The translations under genes and the position numbers were made by a program. Positions 17,868 to 26,131 of a stretch of 64,000 nt of DNA are shown piece by piece. The stretch is taken from positions 6,317,001 through 6,381,000 of the forward strand of contig NZ_CP007410.1 in the NCBI RefSeq assembly GCF_000585995.1, given 5' to 3'. Below the pieces are notes generated by a model. The model worked only from the letters and a program-made list of their open reading frames with translations, was not told the DNA's origin and did no database searches. Numbering within the stretch: the first letter of the stretch is position 1; every line of letters starts with the position of its first letter. The stretch is from Pseudomonas brassicacearum (GTDB lineage Bacteria; Pseudomonadota; Gammaproteobacteria; Pseudomonadales; Pseudomonadaceae).

Positions 17868-17902
17868 AACAATGCCAGTCCAGGTGGACTGGCATTGTTG
17901 TT
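17868..17902 (+). terminator. Hairpin terminator after 6S RNA
   Basis: A 13-base inverted repeat (CAATGCCAGTCCA at 17870-17882 with its complement at 17885-17897) is followed by TTGTTTG. The T run is imperfect, and readthrough into fau is possible. Confidence 0.75.
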
Positions 17903-17977
17903 TGTGGCGCCGGCATTTCTGAGCGCCCGGTTTTGCGGTTACGCTGTGCTGCCATCGCCACTGCGTGAAACCTCGAC

Positions 17978-18583
17978 ATGACCGAACCTGCGCTGCTGCC
18001 TCGCCCGCAACTTCGACGCCTGCTGCGCCAGGCCCGTCGCGCCCTGACACCCGCCCAGCAACGGCAAGCCGCCCACGGGCTCTACAAGCAATTGGCCCAG
18101 CACCCGCTGTTTCGCCGCGCCCGACACATCGCCCTGTACCTGCCCAACGATGGCGAGATCGACCCACGCCTGTTGCTGCGCGCCGCCCAGCGCCGAGGCA
18201 AGGCCACTTATCTGCCGGTGCTCAGCCCGTGGCCGCAGACCAAGATGGTTTTTCAACGCATCCACCCAGGCGAAAAAATGCAGCCCAACCGCTTTCGTAT
18301 TCCTGAACCGCGCCAGAACATCGCCCGGCAACGCAAGGTCTGGACACTGGACCTGGTGTTGTTGCCGTTGGTCGGGTTCGATGATGCCGGAGGCCGGCTG
18401 GGCATGGGGGGTGGCTTCTATGACCGCAGCCTGGCGTACCTGGGACGACGCAAGCAATGGCGCAAGCCAACGCTGCTGGGTCTGGCCCATGAATGTCAGA
18501 AAGTCGAACGATTGGCGCAGGCCAGCTGGGATGTACCGCTACAGGGAACGGTCAGCGACAGGCATTGGTATTTGGCGCAATAG
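17978..18583 (+). CDS. 5-formyltetrahydrofolate cyclo-ligase
   Basis: This 201-residue cytoplasmic enzyme (Fau/YgfA/MTHFS) converts 5-formyltetrahydrofolate to 5,10-methenyltetrahydrofolate with ATP. The basic N-terminus (RRLLRQARRAL) and the strongly conserved loop GFDDAGGRLGMGGGFYDRSL, about residues 130-150, are family hallmarks. The gene lies directly behind 6S RNA, as in E. coli and P. aeruginosa, and may be read from the ssrS promoter when the terminator leaks. The folate link makes it a metabolic relative of gcvT upstream. Confidence 0.93.
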   Translation: MTEPALLPRPQLRRLLRQARRALTPAQQRQAAHGLYKQLAQHPLFRRARHIALYLPNDGEIDPRLLLRAAQRRGKATYLPVLSPWPQTKMVFQRIHPGEKMQPNRFRIPEPRQNIARQRKVWTLDLVLLPLVGFDDAGGRLGMGGGFYDRSLAYLGRRKQWRKPTLLGLAHECQKVERLAQASWDVPLQGTVSDRHWYLAQ

Positions 18584-18587
18584 ACAG

Positions 18588-18611
18588 ACGCCGCGAAAAT
18601 CAGCGGCGTCA
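18588..18611. terminator. Short inverted repeat between converging genes
   Basis: GACGCCGC (18588-18595) pairs with GCGGCGTC (18604-18611) between fau and the small membrane peptide gene. There is no T run on either strand, so termination is only a suggestion. Confidence 0.4.
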
Positions 18612-18622
18612 GGAGGACAGGC

Positions 18623-18769
18623 TCAGCGTTTGATCGATGGCGCAGGTTGAGTGATGTCCACCGGCGCGTCGGTCTTGTTGGACCATAAACTCTGGGCATA
18701 ACCGGTGGTCACGACCCCCAGGCCGAACAGAATGACTAAGATCCACAACAAATCCGGTTTGCGTTTCAT
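18623..18769 (-). CDS. 48-residue single-span membrane peptide
   Basis: A short frame starts at ATG 18769 behind a strong GAGGGGGG site. It encodes 48 residues: a basic start (MKRKPD), one hydrophobic segment (LLWILVILFGLGVVTTG, residues 7-23) and a polar tail ending PSIKR. The positive-inside pattern suggests a cytoplasmic N-terminus. I recall similar short peptides at this position in other pseudomonads but know no function. It converges with fau and stands alone. Confidence 0.7.
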   Translation of the reverse strand: MKRKPDLLWILVILFGLGVVTTGYAQSLWSNKTDAPVDITQPAPSIKR

Positions 18770-18911
18770 CGATTGCCCCCCTCAAGGCAGATCACACACG
18801 ATGACAGCAGCGGTTTTCTTATTGGCCGTGCAGCAGCGTCAAGCTTGGAAGGCCGGCATTTTGCGGCAACCTGACCCGACACGCAAACTCTGGCGTCAAC
18901 CGACTGTCGGT

Positions 18912-18940
18912 TTGTCATAAAATCGCTGAACTATTTTTAT
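18912..18940 (+). promoter_or_regulatory. Sigma-70-type promoter for the EVE gene
   Basis: TTGTCA (18912-18917), a 17-base spacer and TTTTAT (18935-18940) lie 24 bases before the ATG at 18965, in an AT-rich patch. The rest of 18770-18911 shows no gene. Confidence 0.6.
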
Positions 18941-18964
18941 CCATACTGCCCAGGAGTAGAAATC

Positions 18965-19414
18965 ATGGCCTATTGGCTGATGAAATCCGAGCCCGACGAA
19001 TTGTCCATCCAAGGCTTGGAAAAACTCGGCCAGGCGCGCTGGGACGGGGTACGCAATTACCAGGCGCGCAATTTCCTGCGAGCCATGGCGGTGGGCGACG
19101 CGTTCTTTTTCTACCATTCCAGTTGCCCGGAGCCAGGCATTGCCGGAATCGGCAAAATCATCAAGACCGCCTACCCCGATCCAACGGCGCTGGCGCCTGA
19201 AAGCCATTACTTCGATCCCAAGGCCAGCCCGGATAAAAACCCCTGGACTGCAATCGACGTGGCCCATGCCGAAACCTTCCCCCGGGTACTGAAGCTCGAC
19301 TATCTCAAGCAACAGACCGCCCTGGCCGAAATGCCGCTGGTGCAAAAAGGCTCGCGACTGTCGGTGATGCCAGTGACGGCCGAGCAGTGGGCGACGGTGA
19401 TGGCCTTGCGCTGA
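18965..19414 (+). CDS. EVE domain protein (thymocyte nuclear protein 1-like)
   Basis: This 149-residue single-domain protein starts YWLMKSEPDE and contains ARWDGVRNYQARNFLRAM and GDAFFFYHS, the core of the EVE fold. That fold is related to PUA and YTH domains, which bind modified bases. Bacterial EVE proteins are suspected to recognise modified DNA or RNA; no enzymatic role is established. It has its own promoter and a good CAGGAG ribosome site, and it lies 81 bases before the exporter operon. Confidence 0.9.
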   Translation: MAYWLMKSEPDELSIQGLEKLGQARWDGVRNYQARNFLRAMAVGDAFFFYHSSCPEPGIAGIGKIIKTAYPDPTALAPESHYFDPKASPDKNPWTAIDVAHAETFPRVLKLDYLKQQTALAEMPLVQKGSRLSVMPVTAEQWATVMALR

Positions 19415-19495
19415 TCATCCATGTGTTGATGAATATCAAGCCGGGGCGGTCGCCGAACCAGCAGACTGTGATGCTACAGCCGCAGGATGCCGGAC

Positions 19496-20461
19496 ATGTC
19501 GACAAACCTTCGTACCTCTCGCTTTTTTGCCCTTGCCTTGATGGCTGTTTTGCTCGCCGCCGGCGGGTTCGGCTATTGGAAGTCGCGGCATGATCGCCTG
19601 CCAGAAGGCCTGAGCATGGGCAACGGTCGCCTGGAGGCCACCGAAGTCCAGATCGCCAGCAAAACGCCCGGACGCCTGGCCGAGGTTCATGTCGATGAAG
19701 GCGACAACGTCCTCAAGGGTCAATTGCTGGCGCGCATGGACACCCGCACCCTGGAGGCCCAGCGCAACCAGGCTGAAGCCGAGGTCGTGCGCGCCCGGGA
19801 AAACCTTGCCGCCACCGAGGCCAATGTACAGTTGCGCCAGAGCGAACAACTGCTCGCGCACCAAGAGCTCAAACGGACTCAGGAGCTGTTCAAGCGCGGT
19901 TACGCCAGCGCCCAGGTCATCGACCAACAGCAAGCCCGCGTCGACACCGCCAACGCTGCGGTCAATGCGGCCCGGGCCCAAGTGTCTGCGGCGACCGCCG
20001 CCATCGGCGCGACCCAGGCCCAAGTCGCGCAACTGACCAGCGAAATAGACGACAGCAGCTTGCGCGCGCCCATCGACGGCGTGATCCAACTGCGCCTGGC
20101 CGAGCCGGGCGAAGTGCTGGGCGCTGGCGGACGGGTACTGCTGATGATCGATCCGAACGACCAGTACATGAACCTCTACCTACCAGCGTCCGTAGCCGGG
20201 AAACTGGCGATAGGCGACGAAGCACGAGTGCTGCTTGACGCCCTGCCCGAGCGACCGTTGCCGGCAAGCGTCAGCTTCGTCGCGGCCAAATCCCAATTCA
20301 CCCCCAAGGAAGTCGAAACCCGTGATGAACGCCAGAAGCTGGTGTTCCGCGTCAAAGTGCGCCTGACCTCTCCCGGGGAAGTCCCCCAGGCCAAACCCGG
20401 CATGCCCGGCGCCGGTTACGTGCGCACCGGCCCCATCGACTGGCCGGCCAACTTGCAATGA
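19496..20461 (+). CDS. HlyD-family membrane fusion protein of an ABC exporter (YhiI-like)
   Basis: This 321-residue periplasmic adaptor has one N-terminal membrane anchor (about 8-27), a biotinyl-lipoyl-like half domain (ASKTPGRLAEVHVDEGDNV), a long alpha-helical hairpin (about 80-170, many Glu, Gln and Ala) and a second lipoyl half (SLRAPIDGVIQLRLAEPGE). It links the inner-membrane ABC proteins to the outer envelope. ATG 19496 is preferred over 19487 because AGGA then has an eight-base spacing. It overlaps the ABC gene by four bases (ATGA). Confidence 0.9.
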   Translation: MSTNLRTSRFFALALMAVLLAAGGFGYWKSRHDRLPEGLSMGNGRLEATEVQIASKTPGRLAEVHVDEGDNVLKGQLLARMDTRTLEAQRNQAEAEVVRARENLAATEANVQLRQSEQLLAHQELKRTQELFKRGYASAQVIDQQQARVDTANAAVNAARAQVSAATAAIGATQAQVAQLTSEIDDSSLRAPIDGVIQLRLAEPGEVLGAGGRVLLMIDPNDQYMNLYLPASVAGKLAIGDEARVLLDALPERPLPASVSFVAAKSQFTPKEVETRDERQKLVFRVKVRLTSPGEVPQAKPGMPGAGYVRTGPIDWPANLQ

Positions 20462-23184
20462 GCGCCACCCTCAGCGCACCGGCACTGCGGGCTTCGGGCC
20501 TCGAGCATCGCTACGGCCAGCATGTTGCCCTGAGCGATATCGCCTTCAGTCTGCCGGCGGGCACTCGTTGCGGCCTGATCGGCCCGGACGGGGCAGGCAA
20601 ATCAAGCCTGCTGGGGCTGATTGCCGGAGTGAAGAAGCTTCAACACGGCCAACTGGACGTACTCGGCGCCTCGATCGAGGACCGAAACCATCGCAACACC
20701 CTCTATCGACGTATCGCCTTTATGCCTCAAGGGCTGGGAGGCAACCTTTATCCTGACTTGTCGATACGCGAGAACATCCGGTTTTTTGGCACGCTGTTCG
20801 GGTTATCGCGCTCAGAATGTGAACAACGCATGGGCCAGCTGCTGCTGGCGACCGATCTGCAGCGTTTTGCCGACCGTCCGGCGGGCAAACTCTCCGGCGG
20901 CATGAAACAAAAGCTCGGCCTGTGTTGCGCCTTGATTCACGAACCAGACCTGCTGATCCTCGACGAACCCACCACCGGTGTGGACCCGTTGTCCCGGCGA
21001 CGCTTCTGGGAATTGATAGCCGACGTACGCCGACAACGGCCGCAACTGACCCTGCTGGTCGCCACGGCTTATATGGAAGAGGCCGAACAATTCGAGCATT
21101 GCCTGATGCTCGATAACGGTCGCTTGATCGCCCAGGGGTTGAGCGTCGAACTGGCCGCTGCCACGCCCGATGGCAAGCTCGACTCGGCGTTCACCCATTT
21201 CCAGGGTGACAACGGCCACAACGCCGAGCCACTGACGATCCCGCCCAGGTCCCACGACACCACCGACATCGCCATTGAAGCCCACGACCTGACCCTGCGC
21301 TTCGGTGACTTCACCGCCGTCGACAAGGTCAGCTTTGCGATTGGTCGCGGTGAGATCTTTGGCTTCCTGGGCTCCAACGGTTGCGGCAAGACCACCACAA
21401 TGAAAGTGCTGACCGGGCTGATGCCCGCCAGCGAAGGCAGCGCCCGACTGCTGGGCAATCCAGTCAACGCCAAGGACCTCGCCACCCGCAAACGCGTGGG
21501 GTTCATGTCCCAGAGCTTTTCGCTGTATGGCGAATTGAGCGTGCGCCAGAACCTGGCCCTGCACGCGAGACTGTTCGACCTGCCCAAGGCCGAAAGCAGC
21601 AGCCGTATCGAAGAACTGATCCAGCGCTTCAACCTCCAGGGCCTCGCCGACCAACCTTGCGGCGCCCTCCCTCTGGGCCTGCGCCAGCGTTTGTCCCTGG
21701 CAGTGGCGGTGCTGCATCGCCCGGAAGTGCTGATTCTCGACGAACCGACGTCCGGGGTTGATCCGGCAGCGCGGGATGACTTCTGGCGGTTGCTGATCGA
21801 GTTGTCTCGCGAACAAGGCGTGACGATTTTTCTCTCCACGCACTTCATGAACGAAGCCCAACGCTGCGACCGCATTTCGCTGATGCACGCCGGCAAGGTC
21901 CTGGCCTGCGACACCCCTGCGGCCTTGCAGGCGCAGTTCAACGGCCAGACCCTGGAAGCGGCGTTCGTCACCTGCCTGGAACAGGCCCAGGGTGAGGCGC
22001 AGCAAGACACCGCCCCGGTGACCCTCGACAATGCCAAGACCCCGCAGGACCGCCAGGGCCTCAGCCTCGGCCGCCTGTTGGCCGTTGCCAGCCGGGAAGG
22101 CAAGGAACTGTTGCGTGACAAAGTGCGCATGGCGTTCGCCCTACTCGGCGCCCTGTTCATGATGGTGATCTTTGGCTACGGCATTTCCCTGGACGTGGAA
22201 AAACTCGCGTTCGCCGTGTTCGACCAGGATCAGAGCCCGCAAAGTCGCGCCTACCTGGAAGCGTTTCGCAGCTCGCGCTATTTCGAGGAGCAGCCGGGCA
22301 TTCAAGACGCGAAAGCGCTGCATCGGCGCCTGCAACGCTCGGAAATCAAGCTGGCCCTGGAAATACCACCCGGTTTCGGTCGCGACCTGTACGCCGGCCG
22401 ACAACCCACCGTCGGTGCCTGGCTGGACGGCGGCATGCCGTTTCGCGCCGAGACCAGTCGCAACTACGTGCAGGCGGTGCATCAGGCCAATCTCGAACAA
22501 CTGGTCGAACAGGGCAGCCCGGCGCGTAACCCGCAAACCGCGGCCAAGCTGGAAACGCGGTTTCGCTACAACCAGGACGTGGTCAGCGTGAACGCCATCG
22601 GCCCAGGGGTAATGGCGCTGATCCTCGCATTCATTCCGGCCATGTTGACGGCCCTGGGCATCGTGCGGGAAAAGGAACTGGGCTCGATCACCAATTTCTA
22701 CGCCACGCCACTGACCCGCCTGGAGTTCCTGCTGGGCAAACAAGCGCCCTACCTGGCCGTCAGCCTGATCAACCTGGCCCTGCTGACAGCGATGAATCGC
22801 TGGCTGTTCGGCGTGCCGTTCAAGGGCAGCGGCCTGACGCTGGCATTGGGCGGCCTGCTCTACGTGCTGGCGACCACCAGCATGGGCTTGCTGATCTCGG
22901 CGTTCACCCGCACCCAGATCGCGGCGATCCTCGGCACCATGATCATCACCAGCCTGCCGACTATCCAGTTCTCGGGGCTGATCGTGCCGCGTTCGTCCCT
23001 GGAGGGCGCCGCTTCGGTGATGGGCCAGTTATTTCCCGCCGGTTACTTCCTGGACATCGCCGTCGGCACCTTCACCAAGGCCCTGGATCTGCGCCAGTTA
23101 TGGCCGCAATGCCTGGCGTTGTTCGGGTTTTTCCTGGGGTTCACCGGGCTCAGCCTGGTCATGCTGAAGAAACAGGAGGCCTGA
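20458..23184 (+). CDS. ABC exporter with two ATPase domains fused to a permease (RbbA/YhiH-like)
   Basis: This 908-residue protein has ATPase domain 1 (Walker A GPDGAGKSS, signature LSGGMKQKLG, Walker B LLILDEPTTGVDP), ATPase domain 2 (Walker A GSNGCGKTT, Walker B VLILDEPTSGVDP) and a C-terminal ABC2-type membrane domain (about 545-908) with a large periplasmic loop. The second ATPase has LPLGLRQRLS in place of the usual LSGGQ signature, which I believe is a family trait. E. coli RbbA is reported to associate with ribosomes, but the gene context (HlyD partner and second permease) argues for export. The substrate is unknown. Confidence 0.9.
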   Translation: MSATLSAPALRASGLEHRYGQHVALSDIAFSLPAGTRCGLIGPDGAGKSSLLGLIAGVKKLQHGQLDVLGASIEDRNHRNTLYRRIAFMPQGLGGNLYPDLSIRENIRFFGTLFGLSRSECEQRMGQLLLATDLQRFADRPAGKLSGGMKQKLGLCCALIHEPDLLILDEPTTGVDPLSRRRFWELIADVRRQRPQLTLLVATAYMEEAEQFEHCLMLDNGRLIAQGLSVELAAATPDGKLDSAFTHFQGDNGHNAEPLTIPPRSHDTTDIAIEAHDLTLRFGDFTAVDKVSFAIGRGEIFGFLGSNGCGKTTTMKVLTGLMPASEGSARLLGNPVNAKDLATRKRVGFMSQSFSLYGELSVRQNLALHARLFDLPKAESSSRIEELIQRFNLQGLADQPCGALPLGLRQRLSLAVAVLHRPEVLILDEPTSGVDPAARDDFWRLLIELSREQGVTIFLSTHFMNEAQRCDRISLMHAGKVLACDTPAALQAQFNGQTLEAAFVTCLEQAQGEAQQDTAPVTLDNAKTPQDRQGLSLGRLLAVASREGKELLRDKVRMAFALLGALFMMVIFGYGISLDVEKLAFAVFDQDQSPQSRAYLEAFRSSRYFEEQPGIQDAKALHRRLQRSEIKLALEIPPGFGRDLYAGRQPTVGAWLDGGMPFRAETSRNYVQAVHQANLEQLVEQGSPARNPQTAAKLETRFRYNQDVVSVNAIGPGVMALILAFIPAMLTALGIVREKELGSITNFYATPLTRLEFLLGKQAPYLAVSLINLALLTAMNRWLFGVPFKGSGLTLALGGLLYVLATTSMGLLISAFTRTQIAAILGTMIITSLPTIQFSGLIVPRSSLEGAASVMGQLFPAGYFLDIAVGTFTKALDLRQLWPQCLALFGFFLGFTGLSLVMLKKQEA

Positions 23185-24302
23185 TGCACACGCTTTCACA
23201 TATCTGGCGCCTGGGGCTCAAGGAGTTGACCAGCCTGCGGTACGACTCTGTCCTGCTGCTGTTTTTGGCTTACGCCTTCACCGTGGCGATCTATATGCCG
23301 GCTGCCGGCTCGGTGATTGGCGTTCACAACGCCAGCGTGGCAGTGGTGGATGAAGACCAGAGCCATCTCTCGCGCCAGCTGGCTCAGGTGCTGCAACCAC
23401 CGGAATTTCAAACCCCGGTCGCGCTGCCCTATGCCGAACTGGACAAGGTCATGGACAGTGGGCGCTACACCTTTGTCATCAACGTGCCCGCCAACTTCCA
23501 GGCCGACCTGCTTGCCGGACGCCAACCGGCGTTGCAGCTCAACGTCGATGCCACGGCGATGAGCCAGGCATTCATGGGCGCCGGCTACATCGGGCGGATT
23601 TTCCAACAGGAACTGGCGACCTACAGCGGCCAGGCGCAAGCGAGCGAACAAACGCCCGTGAAACTGACCACCCGCGCGCTGTTCAACACCAACCTTGAGG
23701 GCGGGTGGTTTCTGGCGGTGATCCAGATCGTCAACAACATTACGATCCTGGCCATCATCCTGACGGGGACTGCACTGCTGCGCGAGCGCGAGCACGGCAC
23801 CCTCGATCACTTGTTGGTGCTACCACTGACGGCGCTGGAAATCATGCTGGCAAAAATCTGGAGCAACATGCTGGTGGTCGTGCTGTGCACCTGGGCCTCG
23901 CTGGAAATCATCGTCAAGTTCGCACTGGGCGTGCCGCTGGCCGGCTCCATGTTGCTGTTTCTGCTGGTGACCGCGCTCTACCTGTTCGCCAGTACCGCCC
24001 TGGGTATCTTTCTCGCCACCCTGGCCCGTTCGACACCACAGTTCGGCTTGCTGTCGATCCCGGTCATCATCCCGATGCTGCTGTTGTCGGGTGGCAGCAC
24101 GCCGCTGGACAGCATGCCGCAATGGCTGCAATGGGTAATGCAAGGCTCGCCATCGACCCATTTCGTCAGTCTCAGCGCGGCGATCCTGTTCCGTGACGCA
24201 GGCGTTGAGGTGGTCTGGCCGGACATGCTGGCGCTGGTGGCCATCGGGCTTTTGTTCTTTGCCATCGCCCTGGGACGGTTTCGTAAAAGCCTGGCATCTT
24301 GA
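23184..24302 (+). CDS. ABC2-type exporter permease (YhhJ-like)
   Basis: This 372-residue membrane protein has one N-terminal segment, a periplasmic loop of about 140 residues and five or so C-terminal segments (IVNNITILAIILTG, LFLLVTALYLFAST, LLSIPVIIPMLLLSG). The motif LREREHGTLDHLLVLPLT is typical of ABC2 permeases. Its start (ATG 23184 behind AGGAGG) shares one base with the stop of the ATPase-permease gene. It completes a HlyD / double-ATPase / permease exporter operon. Confidence 0.92.
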   Translation: MHTLSHIWRLGLKELTSLRYDSVLLLFLAYAFTVAIYMPAAGSVIGVHNASVAVVDEDQSHLSRQLAQVLQPPEFQTPVALPYAELDKVMDSGRYTFVINVPANFQADLLAGRQPALQLNVDATAMSQAFMGAGYIGRIFQQELATYSGQAQASEQTPVKLTTRALFNTNLEGGWFLAVIQIVNNITILAIILTGTALLREREHGTLDHLLVLPLTALEIMLAKIWSNMLVVVLCTWASLEIIVKFALGVPLAGSMLLFLLVTALYLFASTALGIFLATLARSTPQFGLLSIPVIIPMLLLSGGSTPLDSMPQWLQWVMQGSPSTHFVSLSAAILFRDAGVEVVWPDMLALVAIGLLFFAIALGRFRKSLAS

Positions 24303-24303
24303 C

Positions 24304-24361
24304 GAAAAAAAAGCAGCCTTAGGCAGCGCCTCCGAAATCGTGGCGCTGCCTAAGGCTGCGA
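24304..24361 (-). terminator. Long intrinsic terminator of the FliL-like gene
   Basis: An 18-base perfect inverted repeat (24313-24330 with 24342-24359, loop 11) is followed, on the minus strand, by a run of eight T (24305-24312 as A). It lies two bases after the exporter permease stop and probably also blocks readthrough from that side. Confidence 0.92.
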
Positions 24362-24371
24362 TGTTGGCGGT

Positions 24372-24788
24372 TTATTGAATGATCAGGTTGTTGAACAACA
24401 GATCATCCACCATCGGCTTGCCGGTTTCGTCGTTCATCACTTGCTGGGTCTGCTTCAGCGCTTCCTGACGCAGCTTTTCCTTGGCCTCCAGATTATTCAT
24501 GGCCTCGGTGGTCTGTTGGGCGAACAGCGCCACCAACTGGTTACGAATCAGCGGCTCGTTGGCCTTCACCGCCGCAGCGGCGGCATCGCCGGTCACGCGC
24601 AGGGCCACGTCGGCCTTGTAGACCTTCAGCTTCGCTGTGCCGTCCAAGCCATAATTGCCCACGAACGGCGGGCTGAGGGTGATGTAACTGACCTTCGGCG
24701 CCTCGCCTTCCTTCGCTTCCTTGGCCTCTTCAGCCATCGCCGCCACAGGCAACGACAGAGCCAGCATCAACATGATCCGCGCTTTCAC
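24372..24788 (-). CDS. FliL-like protein with signal peptide, GTG start
   Basis: This 138-residue protein starts with GTG 24788 behind GAGGAG at six bases, which gives a clean signal peptide (MKARIMLMLALSLPVAAMA). The body (YITLSPPFVGNYGLDGTAKLKVYKADVALRV, LLFNNLIIQ at the end) resembles the periplasmic domain of FliL, the flagellar basal-body protein that supports the stator. It lacks the usual FliL membrane anchor and no flagellar genes are near, so a flagellar role is unproven. It matches PA5233 by position. Confidence 0.85.
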   Translation of the reverse strand: MKARIMLMLALSLPVAAMAEEAKEAKEGEAPKVSYITLSPPFVGNYGLDGTAKLKVYKADVALRVTGDAAAAAVKANEPLIRNQLVALFAQQTTEAMNNLEAKEKLRQEALKQTQQVMNDETGKPMVDDLLFNNLIIQ

Positions 24789-24938
24789 AATTGACTCCTC
24801 ATCCGGTTTGCGGCCCAGCATACCGCCCCGCCGTTCAAGCACAAGCTTATGGCCGGCTATCAGGACAGGGCATGCTCGTTGACCCATTGACTCTCACACC
24901 TACACTTATCGGCCATCACTCCCAAAGGAATAGCCCTG

Positions 24939-25916
24939 ATGAAAGCCGTGCTGTGCAAAGAATTCGGCCCCGCCGAATCGCTGGTGCTGGAAGACGTCGC
25001 CAGCCCCGTCGCGAAGAAGAACGAAGTGCTGCTGGACGTGCACGCCGCCGGGGTGAATTTCCCTGACACGCTGATCATCGAGGGCAAATATCAATTCAAG
25101 CCACCGTTCCCGTTTTCCCCCGGTGGCGAAGCGGCGGGCGTGATCAGCGAGGTGGGTGAGAAAGTCAGCCACTTGAAGGTCGGCGACCGGGTCATGGCAT
25201 TGACCGGCTGGGGCAGCTTTGCCGAACAGGTGGCGGTGCCGGGCTACAACGTGTTGCCGATCCCGGCGTCCATGGACTTCAACACCGCTGCCGCCTTCAG
25301 CATGACCTACGGCACTTCGATGCATGCCCTCAAGCAACGGGCCAACCTGCAACCTGGCGAAACCCTGCTGGTGCTCGGCGCATCCGGTGGGGTCGGCCTG
25401 GCGGCGGTGGAGATTGGCAAGGCCATGGGCGCCCGGGTGATCGCCGCCGCCAGCAGCGCGGAAAAACTCGCCGTGGCCAAGGCAGCCGGCGCCGATGAAT
25501 TGATCAACTACAGCGAAACCAGCCTCAAGGATGAAATCAAGCGCCTCACCGACGGCCAGGGCGCCGATGTGATCTACGACCCGGTGGGTGGCGACCTGTT
25601 CGACCAGGCCATCCGCGCCATCGCCTGGAACGGCCGATTGCTGGTGGTCGGCTTCGCCAGCGGGCGCATCCCTGAACTGCCGGTGAACCTGGCCCTGCTC
25701 AAGGGCGCCGCCGTGGTGGGCGTATTCTGGGGCTCCTTCGCCCAGCGCCAGCCCCAGGACAACGCCGCCAACTTTCAGCAATTGTTCGGCTGGTTCGCCG
25801 AGGGCAAGCTCAAGCCGCTGGTGTCGCAGGTGTACCCGCTGAGCAACGCGGCACAAGCCATCAATGATCTTGGCCAACGCAAGGCGGTCGGAAAAGTGGT
25901 GGTTCAGGTTCGCTGA
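24939..25916 (+). CDS. NADPH:quinone oxidoreductase family protein (MDR superfamily)
   Basis: This 325-residue zinc-free medium-chain dehydrogenase has a GroES-like N-terminal domain (about 1-120; PFPFSPGGEAAGVI) and a nucleotide-binding domain with the motif VLGASGGVGLAAVEIGKAMG (about 145). The C-terminus VGKVVVQVR is typical of Qor proteins. The enzymes reduce quinones or enoyl compounds with NADPH; the substrate is not evident. It starts after AAAGGAA and is followed by the 215-base glpT control region. Confidence 0.9.
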   Translation: MKAVLCKEFGPAESLVLEDVASPVAKKNEVLLDVHAAGVNFPDTLIIEGKYQFKPPFPFSPGGEAAGVISEVGEKVSHLKVGDRVMALTGWGSFAEQVAVPGYNVLPIPASMDFNTAAAFSMTYGTSMHALKQRANLQPGETLLVLGASGGVGLAAVEIGKAMGARVIAAASSAEKLAVAKAAGADELINYSETSLKDEIKRLTDGQGADVIYDPVGGDLFDQAIRAIAWNGRLLVVGFASGRIPELPVNLALLKGAAVVGVFWGSFAQRQPQDNAANFQQLFGWFAEGKLKPLVSQVYPLSNAAQAINDLGQRKAVGKVVVQVR

Positions 25917-26003
25917 TTGCTTACCCAAACTGTCTTATACCGGGCCGTAACCCTACGGCCCGGTTTCGCCATCCCCACACCGCCCTTCATTTATATCTGA
26001 GCG

Positions 26004-26025
26004 ACGTGTTCATAAAAGAACACGT
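26004..26025. promoter_or_regulatory. Candidate GlpR operator upstream of glpT
   Basis: ACGTGTTC (26004-26011) and GAACACGT (26018-26025) form a perfect eight-base inverted repeat around a six-base AT spacer. The core TGTTC-N6-GAACA agrees with the GlpR operator pattern described in E. coli and Pseudomonas. It lies about 107 bases before the glpT start, so it may act on a promoter in 26026-26110. Confidence 0.65.
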
Positions 26026-26131
26026 TATCTCCAACATTCCTGCTTTTTGTTGATGCGAACCGATGCTATTTTCGGTAACGAAACTGTAACATTCGCATCC
26101 GCAGTCAAAACAAGAAATTTGGAGCTCTTGA

